Origin: Bradyrhizobium zhengyangense | GTDB lineage: Bacteria; Pseudomonadota; Alphaproteobacteria; Rhizobiales; Xanthobacteraceae | Reading direction: 5' to 3' | NCBI RefSeq assembly: GCF_022012435.1 | Contig: NZ_JAKLUA010000012.1 | Span: forward strand, 124,001-188,000 | DNA: 64,000 bases | Part shown: positions 58,829-64,000 of the stretch, one piece after another | Numbering within the stretch: position 1 is the stretch's first letter | Layout of the letters: the number at the start of each line of letters is the position of its first letter | Program-made: the position numbers and the translations under genes | Notes under the pieces: model-generated | Told to the model about the DNA's origin: nothing | The model's input: the letters and a program-made list of their open reading frames with translations, nothing else | Databases searched by the model: none

Positions 58829-59743
58829 ATGCAGCGCCGCTACGTCACCGTCGACGTGTTCACCGACCGCGCCTTCGGCGGCAACCAGCTCGCCGTGGTG
58901 CTCGATGCTGCCGGGCTCTCGACGCGTCAGATGCAGGCGATCGCGACGGAGTTTAACTATTCCGAGACGACCTTCGTGCTGCCGCCGCGCGACAAGGCCA
59001 ACGACGCCGAGGTGCGCATCTTCACGCCGGTGAGGGAGATGCCGTTCGCCGGTCATCCCAATGTCGGCACCTCCTTCGTGCTGGCAAGTCTTGCGAAAGA
59101 GCCGAAGCCACGCCTTTTGTTCGAGGAGATTGCGGGCCTCGTGCCGGTCGACATTTTTCGCGAGCAGGGAAGGGTGGTCGGCACCGAGCTCACCGCGCCG
59201 CAGCCGCTGTCGCGACTGGCGGAAGTCTCGGCCGCTGACGTTGCAGCCTGCATCTCGTTGACGGCTGATGACATCAGGACCGATCACCATGCGCCGCAAG
59301 TGGTCGGTGTTGGAACGCCGTTCCTCGTGGCAGAGGTGCATTCGCGCGATGCGCTCAAGCGCGCGAGGCCCGACGCAGCCGCGTTTGGCAGGGTCCTTCC
59401 TCGCGACGATGCCCGCTCCGTGTGGTTCTACACGCGCGACGTGCCGGCGTCCGAGGCGCCGACCGAGCGGCAGGCGCGTATGTTCATGCGCGGTGCTGGC
59501 GGACTCGCCGAAGATCCCGCCACCGGCAGCGCCACCGTCGCCGCCGCCGCGCTGTTCGCCGATCTCGATCCCTTCAGTGACGGCGAACTGAAGCTCACCG
59601 TTGGCCAAGGCTTTGACATGGGCCGGCCGAGCATCCTGCAGACGCGCGTCGTCAAGCGGGACGGCAAGATCGTGTCAGCGCATGTCGGCGGTGCCTGCGT
59701 GCAGATGATGGAGGGGACGTTCAAGCTGGCAGGAGCGGAATGA
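58829..59743 (+). CDS. PhzF-family isomerase/epimerase-like protein
   Basis: 304 residues with GAGGAAA upstream. Diaminopimelate-epimerase-like two-domain fold: FTDRAFGGNQLAVVLDA start, the catalytic Glu in FNYSETTFVL, MPFAGHPNVGTSFVLA, and GLAEDPATGSATVAAAALF. PhzF itself isomerises 2,3-dihydro-3-hydroxyanthranilate in phenazine synthesis; most homologues such as this one are uncharacterised. Could be the last gene of the GntR-MFS-hydrolase unit (119-base gap). Confidence 0.92.
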   Translation: MQRRYVTVDVFTDRAFGGNQLAVVLDAAGLSTRQMQAIATEFNYSETTFVLPPRDKANDAEVRIFTPVREMPFAGHPNVGTSFVLASLAKEPKPRLLFEEIAGLVPVDIFREQGRVVGTELTAPQPLSRLAEVSAADVAACISLTADDIRTDHHAPQVVGVGTPFLVAEVHSRDALKRARPDAAAFGRVLPRDDARSVWFYTRDVPASEAPTERQARMFMRGAGGLAEDPATGSATVAAAALFADLDPFSDGELKLTVGQGFDMGRPSILQTRVVKRDGKIVSAHVGGACVQMMEGTFKLAGAE

Positions 59744-59746
59744 CGG

Positions 59747-60208
59747 CTACAGCTGCCGCCCCGCCAGATTCTTCACCGCCACGCCTTCGCGCTCCTCGAT
59801 GATTTCCGCGATCATCTGGCGGTGGCAATGGGTGTGGTCGCGCTCGTAGCAGAGCAGGCAGACCGGGCCGGCCTTCTTCACCAGCGCCGAGAGTTCGTCC
59901 ATCTGCTCCCTGACCTCCGGTGTCTTCAGGTGCTTTGCGAAGATCTTCTCCAGCACGTCGTATTGGCCGCTGCGCGCGGCGAGGCGGCCTTCCTTCGGCG
60001 TGCCGAGGCCAGCAAGGTGGACATAGGCAATGCCGCGCTCGTCGAGGCCAGCGGCCAGCTGCTTCTTGGAAAAGCCCGGCCGCCGTGACGACGTCACCGC
60101 GCGTACGTCGACCACAAGCTTGACACCGGCCTGCTCGAGCTCATCCAGCACGGCCTTGGGCGGCGTCTGCTCATAGCCGATGGTGAAGAGTTTCTTCGCC
60201 GTGGCCAT
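59747..60208 (-). CDS. DUF488 family protein
   Basis: 153 residues. Typical DUF488: KKLFTIGYEQTPPKAVLDEL, VVDVRAVTSSRRPGFSKKQL, and VCLLCYERDHTHCHRQMIAE with the Cys/His cluster. Function unknown. Nine bases after the DUF72 gene on the same strand; the DUF72-DUF488 pair recurs in many bacteria, so the two are likely functionally linked. Confidence 0.9.
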   Translation of the reverse strand: MATAKKLFTIGYEQTPPKAVLDELEQAGVKLVVDVRAVTSSRRPGFSKKQLAAGLDERGIAYVHLAGLGTPKEGRLAARSGQYDVLEKIFAKHLKTPEVREQMDELSALVKKAGPVCLLCYERDHTHCHRQMIAEIIEEREGVAVKNLAGRQL

Positions 60209-60217
60209 CCATTCTCC

Positions 60218-61039
60218 TCAGCTCACTCGCGCGATCAATTCCATGGCGCCGTGCGGTGCGCGCACCTTGCCCTCGTGGATGACATAGGCGAACACGTCGC
60301 GCGGTTCCTTCTTCGGCTTCGCCTTGTCAACCTTCGGCAGGTCGTCGGGTTCACTTCCCTCCGCCCAGGCTTGAAAACGTTCGGCCCAGGCGTCCAGCTG
60401 CTTCGGCGGATAGCAGGTCTTGATCTCGTCATTGCCCTTCTGCAACCGGGCATAGACGAAATCGCCGGCGACATCGGCAATCGCTGGATATTTTCCGTGT
60501 TCGGCAAACACGACCGGCGTCTCGAATTGGCGGATCAGCGCGATGAAATCGGGTGTGCAGAAACTGTCATGGCGCACCTCCACCACGTGACGCAGCGGGC
60601 GTCCGTCGAGCTTGCGTGGCAACAGCTCCAGGAACTTGCCGAAATCGGCGCCGTCGAATTTCTTGGTCGGCGCGAACTGCCACAGCGCCGGGCCAAGATG
60701 GTCGCCGAGTTCCAGCACGCCGGAATCGTAGAAGCGTTTGATGGAATCGCCGGCCTCGGCCAGTACGCGCCTGTTGGTGGCAAAGCGCGGCCCCTTGACC
60801 GAGAACACAAAACCATCGGGCACTTCGCTCGCCCATTTGCGAAAGCTCTCCGGCTTCTGCGAGCCGTAATAGGTGCCGTTGATCTCGATCGAGGTCAGCT
60901 TCGAGGCGGCGTAGGACAGCTCCTTCGCCTGCGTCAGCTTCTCTGGATAGAACACGCCGCGCCAGGGCTCGAAGGTCCAGCCGCCGATGCCGATGTAGAT
61001 GTTGCCGGATTTCTTGGACGCGGTTTTTGCTTTGGCCAC
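60218..61039 (-). CDS. DUF72 family protein (YecE-like)
   Basis: 273 residues from a GTG start. TIM-barrel DUF72: IYIGIGGWTFEPWRGVFYPE, LTSIEINGTYYGSQKPESFR, VFSVKGPRFATNRRVL and HVVEVRHDSFCTPDFIAL. Function unknown. The C-terminal tail with VFAYVIHEGKVRAPHGAMEL is a later addition seen in alphaproteobacterial members. First gene of the DUF72-DUF488 pair. Confidence 0.92.
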   Translation of the reverse strand: MAKAKTASKKSGNIYIGIGGWTFEPWRGVFYPEKLTQAKELSYAASKLTSIEINGTYYGSQKPESFRKWASEVPDGFVFSVKGPRFATNRRVLAEAGDSIKRFYDSGVLELGDHLGPALWQFAPTKKFDGADFGKFLELLPRKLDGRPLRHVVEVRHDSFCTPDFIALIRQFETPVVFAEHGKYPAIADVAGDFVYARLQKGNDEIKTCYPPKQLDAWAERFQAWAEGSEPDDLPKVDKAKPKKEPRDVFAYVIHEGKVRAPHGAMELIARVS

Positions 61040-61159
61040 GGAGGATCTCGCATCGACGGGAAGGGGATGGCTGCATCCTATTCAAACCAGATGTGATTGG
61101 CCAGTTGTCGCATCCCGTCTAAGCTCGCCTCGCGATCTGCGAAAAAAAGGGAGAACAAG

Positions 61160-61540
61160 ATGCGGATGCTGATACTGGGAGCGGCGCTCGTCATGATGAC
61201 ATCTGCTGCCATGACGCCTGTTGCGAGGGCGGATGACGACGATGCGAAAGGCGCGCAGAAGCTCGCCATGCAGGGCCGCGACGATTACTGGCATTGCCTG
61301 GCGCGGGAGTATTCGCGCGACAGCAATCAGGGCCTGTCGGAGCAGGAGTTCGGTCGCTCGGTGGCCGGGGCCTGCCCGTCGGAGCGGCAGTATTACCGGG
61401 TGGCGCTACTCGACTATCTCACCTCGCAATATCCGAACATCGATTCCGGTGCCCATCTCGCGACCGCGAACAGGGCGGTGGAGTCGGCGCAGAAGGACAT
61501 CGTGACCGCCTACGTCAAGCACCGGCCGCCGACGAAATAG
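61160..61540 (+). CDS. Hypothetical secreted protein (126 aa)
   Basis: From the ATG at 61160 with AGGGAGAACAAG upstream. Signal peptide about 1-25 (LILGAALVMMTSAAM, then TPVARA). The mature part is helical with DDYWHCLAREYSRDSNQ, a single Cys pair (WHC, ACPSERQ) and YVKHRPPTK at the end. No family recognised. Confidence 0.72.
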   Translation: MRMLILGAALVMMTSAAMTPVARADDDDAKGAQKLAMQGRDDYWHCLAREYSRDSNQGLSEQEFGRSVAGACPSERQYYRVALLDYLTSQYPNIDSGAHLATANRAVESAQKDIVTAYVKHRPPTK

Positions 61541-61629
61541 GGCCATGACCTGTTGCGGCCCGGCAGCCCTTCCGACCGCGCCTTCATCCGTGATATGAGA
61601 GGGCTCATCTGGAACAGGGACGTGGTGGT

Positions 61630-61836
61630 ATGTCGTCTGAGTCGGTAGGTGGCATTTTTGGCGCGATCGTCGCCGCGGTCGTGCTCGCAGTCGCCGTCGT
61701 CTTCGGGCCGATCGGCCAGTACGGCAAGCCCCCCAAGCCGGCCAAGGTCGATCCAGCCCCCGCCGCCATGGCGCCTGCCGCCCCTGTGGCCCCCGCGCCT
61801 CGGGGCCCGGTGATCCGGGAAGTCCCGAATCAATAA
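61630..61836 (+). CDS. Small single-helix membrane protein with Pro/Ala tail
   Basis: 68 residues. One membrane helix (GGIFGAIVAAVVLAVAVVFG, about 7-26) and a Pro/Ala/Lys-rich tail (KPPKPAKVDPAPAAMAP, then GPVIREVPNQ). GGGACGTGG precedes the start. Likely an envelope mini-protein of unknown role. Confidence 0.65.
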   Translation: MSSESVGGIFGAIVAAVVLAVAVVFGPIGQYGKPPKPAKVDPAPAAMAPAAPVAPAPRGPVIREVPNQ

Positions 61837-62082
61837 TGGCCTGAAAAGGGCGGTTTCGGCCACTTGCAAAGCGGCTTAGCCATTCCCATTTAGCTTGTAA
61901 CGGCGACGTTGAGTCAAAAGCTCCGGCGCTGGAACGACCTTGGAATAGCTTGGGCCTGCGCCGGATGTACGCGCGGTCCCGCCGTTCCGGGGTCGTTGGC
62001 ATTTTAGGCCCCCTTTTGGGGCTGTCTCCCTGAAAAAGCTCCGGCTTGGCAGCGCAGGACGCGGCGGATATACGCTGCCGTC

Positions 62083-63210
62083 ATGAATGAAGCGATCAAA
62101 CCGGGCGTCGACGGCCAGACCCAAGAGGGGCCGGAACTGTCGGTCATTGTCCCGACCTTCAACGAGCGCGACAACGTCACCGTGCTGTACCGGCGGCTGG
62201 AGGCGACGCTTCCCAACGTCGCCTGGGAGGTCGTGTTCGTCGACGACAACTCGCCTGATGGCACCTGGGACGTCGTGCGCGAACTGGCGCAGAAGGACAG
62301 CCGCGTGCGCTGCATCCGCCGTATCGGCCGCCGCGGCCTGTCAGGCGCCTGCATCGAGGGCATTTTGGCCTCCAGCGCGCCTTATGCGGCCGTGATGGAC
62401 GCCGACCTCCAGCACGACGAAACCCAGCTGCCGAAGATGCTGCTGCTGCTCGCAAGCGACAAGGCCGACCTTGTCGTCGGCAGCCGCTACATCGAGGGCT
62501 ACAAGAGCGAAGGCTTCAACAAGCAGCGCGCCGGCGCCAGCGCGCTGGCGACCGAGGTCGCCAGGAAGATACTCCGGGTCGAGATCGCCGATCCGATGAG
62601 CGGCTTCTTCATGGTTCGCCGCGACCGTTTCGAGCAATTGGCGCCGAAACTCTCGGTGCACGGCTTCAAGATCCTGCTCGACCTCGTTGCGACCGCGCAC
62701 GGCTCCCTGCGTGCGATCGAAATTCCCTACACGTTCGGCGCCCGCCAGCATGGCGAAAGCAAGCTCGATTCCCTGGTGGCGCTCGACTTCCTCGGCCTCG
62801 TGCTGGCGAAGCTGACCAACGACATCGTCTCGCTGCGCTTCATCCTGTTCGCGATGGTCGGCGGCATCGGCCTCATGGTGCATCTCGCAACGCTGTTCAT
62901 CGCACTTCAGCTGATCAGGGTGCCGTTCGCGGAGGCGCAGGCCGCCGGTGCGATCGTCGCCATGACCACCAATTTCATCATGAACAACTTCCTCACCTAT
63001 CGCGATCAGCGGCTGAAGGGTTTTGCGATCCTGCGCGGCCTGATCATGTTCTACGTCGTCTGCAGCGTCGGCCTGCTCGCCAATGTCGGCGTGGCCTTCT
63101 CTGTCTACGATCAGGAGCCGATCTGGTGGCTGGCCGGCATGGCCGGGGCGCTGATGGGCGTGGTGTGGAATTACGCGATGTCCGGACTGTTCGTCTGGCG
63201 CAAGAAATAG
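62083..63210 (+). CDS. Dolichol-phosphate mannosyltransferase-like GT2 fused to GtrA domain
   Basis: 375 residues. N-terminal GT-A glycosyltransferase of the DPM1 type (SVIVPTFNERDNVTVLYRRL, FVDDNSPDGTWDVV, catalytic DADLQHDE), then a GtrA-like four-helix domain (about 255-370, ILFAMVGGIGLMVHLATLFI to VVWNYAMSGLFVWRKK). Makes polyprenyl-phosphate sugars for wall, lipid A or glycan modification. Eighteen bases before a GT39 transferase, a natural user of its product. Confidence 0.92.
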   Translation: MNEAIKPGVDGQTQEGPELSVIVPTFNERDNVTVLYRRLEATLPNVAWEVVFVDDNSPDGTWDVVRELAQKDSRVRCIRRIGRRGLSGACIEGILASSAPYAAVMDADLQHDETQLPKMLLLLASDKADLVVGSRYIEGYKSEGFNKQRAGASALATEVARKILRVEIADPMSGFFMVRRDRFEQLAPKLSVHGFKILLDLVATAHGSLRAIEIPYTFGARQHGESKLDSLVALDFLGLVLAKLTNDIVSLRFILFAMVGGIGLMVHLATLFIALQLIRVPFAEAQAAGAIVAMTTNFIMNNFLTYRDQRLKGFAILRGLIMFYVVCSVGLLANVGVAFSVYDQEPIWWLAGMAGALMGVVWNYAMSGLFVWRKK

Positions 63211-63228
63211 CGCGCCAAGGATTCAGCT

Positions 63229-64000
63229 ATGGGTGGGGCTGACGCGCGGATCGTCCGCAATACGGCGCTGGTGATTCTCGCGCTGGTCGTCTTGCGGCTG
63301 GTCGCGGCCGCCTTCACGCCGATCACCTTCGACGAAGCCTATTACTGGATGTGGTCGAAGAATCTGGCGGGCGGGTATTACGACCACCCGCCGATGGTGG
63401 CTTACGTCATCCGTGCCGGCACTATGATCGCCGGCGATACCGAGCTCGGCGTCCGCCTGGTCTCGATCCTGCTCGCGCTTCCGATGAGCTATGCGATCTA
63501 TCGCTCGGCCGCGATCCTGTTCGGCGGTGCGCGGGTGGCTGCGACCAGCGCCATCCTGCTCAACGTCACCATGATGGCCTCCGTCGGCACGCTGATCGTG
63601 ACGCCGGATGCGCCGTTATTGGTTGCCTCCAGCTTCGTGCTGTTCTTCCTCGCCAAGGTGCTCGAGACTGGCCGCGGTGTCTGGTGGCTTGCGGTCGGCG
63701 CAGCCGTCGGCGCGGCGCTGCTGTCGAAGTACACTGCGATGTTCTTTGGCGCTGCGATCCTGATCTGGCTCGCTTCCGTGCCGAAACTGCGGCGCTGGTT
63801 CCTCTCGCCCTGGCCCTATCTCGGCGGCCTCGTCGCGCTGGCGCTGTTCTCGCCGGTGATCCTGTGGAATGCGGATCATCATTGGGTCTCGTTCGTCAAG
63901 CAGCTCGGGCGCGCCAAGATCGAGGATTTCCGCCCGGTCTTCATCGCCGAGCTGATCCCGACCCAGATCGCATTCGCGACGCCGCTGGTCTTCATCCTTG
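63229..64000 (+). CDS. GT39/ArnT-like glycosyltransferase, 3' truncated
   Basis: Open from the ATG at 63229 (AAGGA upstream) to the window end, 257 residues visible. Multi-helix protein; the first loop FTPITFDEAYYWMWSKNL and GYYDHPPMVAY carry the DE and DHPP motifs of PMT/ArnT polyprenyl-phosphate-sugar transferases, and later TPDAPLLVASSFVLFFLAKV is typical. Together with the DPM1-like gene it should transfer a sugar from a polyprenyl carrier in the periplasm. Confidence 0.88.
   Translation, partial: MGGADARIVRNTALVILALVVLRLVAAAFTPITFDEAYYWMWSKNLAGGYYDHPPMVAYVIRAGTMIAGDTELGVRLVSILLALPMSYAIYRSAAILFGGARVAATSAILLNVTMMASVGTLIVTPDAPLLVASSFVLFFLAKVLETGRGVWWLAVGAAVGAALLSKYTAMFFGAAILIWLASVPKLRRWFLSPWPYLGGLVALALFSPVILWNADHHWVSFVKQLGRAKIEDFRPVFIAELIPTQIAFATPLVFIL

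Overview
The window reads as chromosomal DNA of an alphaproteobacterium, most likely Bradyrhizobium or a close relative. Reasons: high GC with strong third-position bias, many GTG starts and GTGA/ATGA gene overlaps, a livHMGF-livK transporter, pcaBDC, a Cox-type molybdenum hydroxylase accessory cluster, MASE4-like signalling proteins, and several families of short palindromic intergenic repeats of the kind common in that genus. The genus is inferred from protein and repeat character, not from a database search. Coding density is about 90% and there is no sign of a prophage, plasmid, IS element, CRISPR array, rRNA or tRNA.

Layout. 1-3063: two tandem serine hydrolases (the first cut by the window edge) and a threonine aldolase. 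3153-8863: rpsD with its own promoter, leader and terminator, an E2-type acyltransferase domain protein, an HpaI-type aldolase, murI, a frameshifted cytochrome b561, a GST and a membrane cNMP-binding protein. 9117-14807: a free-standing SecD head-domain protein, an acyl-CoA synthetase, an M20 amidohydrolase and a TetR regulator behind an operator-covered promoter. 15231-21819: a NarL-type two-component pair divergent from a MotA/TolQ/ExbB-like channel gene, two uncharacterised membrane proteins, a calcineurin-like phosphoesterase and a Ser/Thr kinase fused to a universal stress domain. I regard this block as the best candidate for an undescribed system.

21826-28806: very small genes, rpe, a Ser-rich EF-hand protein, a P1-family peptidase, a MASE4-PAS-PAS hybrid kinase and a divergent single-domain response regulator. 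28881-33972: a branched-chain amino acid ABC transporter. 34252-37859: a Gln-rich mini-protein, a small membrane protein and the protocatechuate genes pcaB, pcaD and pcaC. 38030-44896: a Cox/xanthine-dehydrogenase-like cluster (coxG, coxS, coxM, coxD, coxE, two XdhC halves, a MoeA-MobA fusion) in which the catalytic large subunit coxL is absent.

45113-50336: secreted DUF4189 protein, CYTH-CHAD protein, DUF2000 protein, Zn-alcohol dehydrogenase, GFA protein and an ArsR-SRPBCC pair. 50447-55332: TetR, membrane fusion protein, ABC ATPase, ABC permease (an efflux operon) and a membrane class III cyclase. 55766-59743: GntR, MFS transporter, TIM-barrel amidohydrolase and PhzF, apparently a small catabolic unit. 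59747-64000: DUF488 and DUF72 genes, two small secreted or membrane proteins, a DPM1-GtrA glycosyltransferase and a GT39 transferase cut by the window end.

A recurring regulatory theme is visible directly: the ArsR, the second TetR and the GntR genes each have a TTGACT -35 box, a 17-base spacer and a -10 box only 6-7 bases before the ATG, with a palindrome laid over the promoter. They look like autorepressed genes with leaderless mRNAs.
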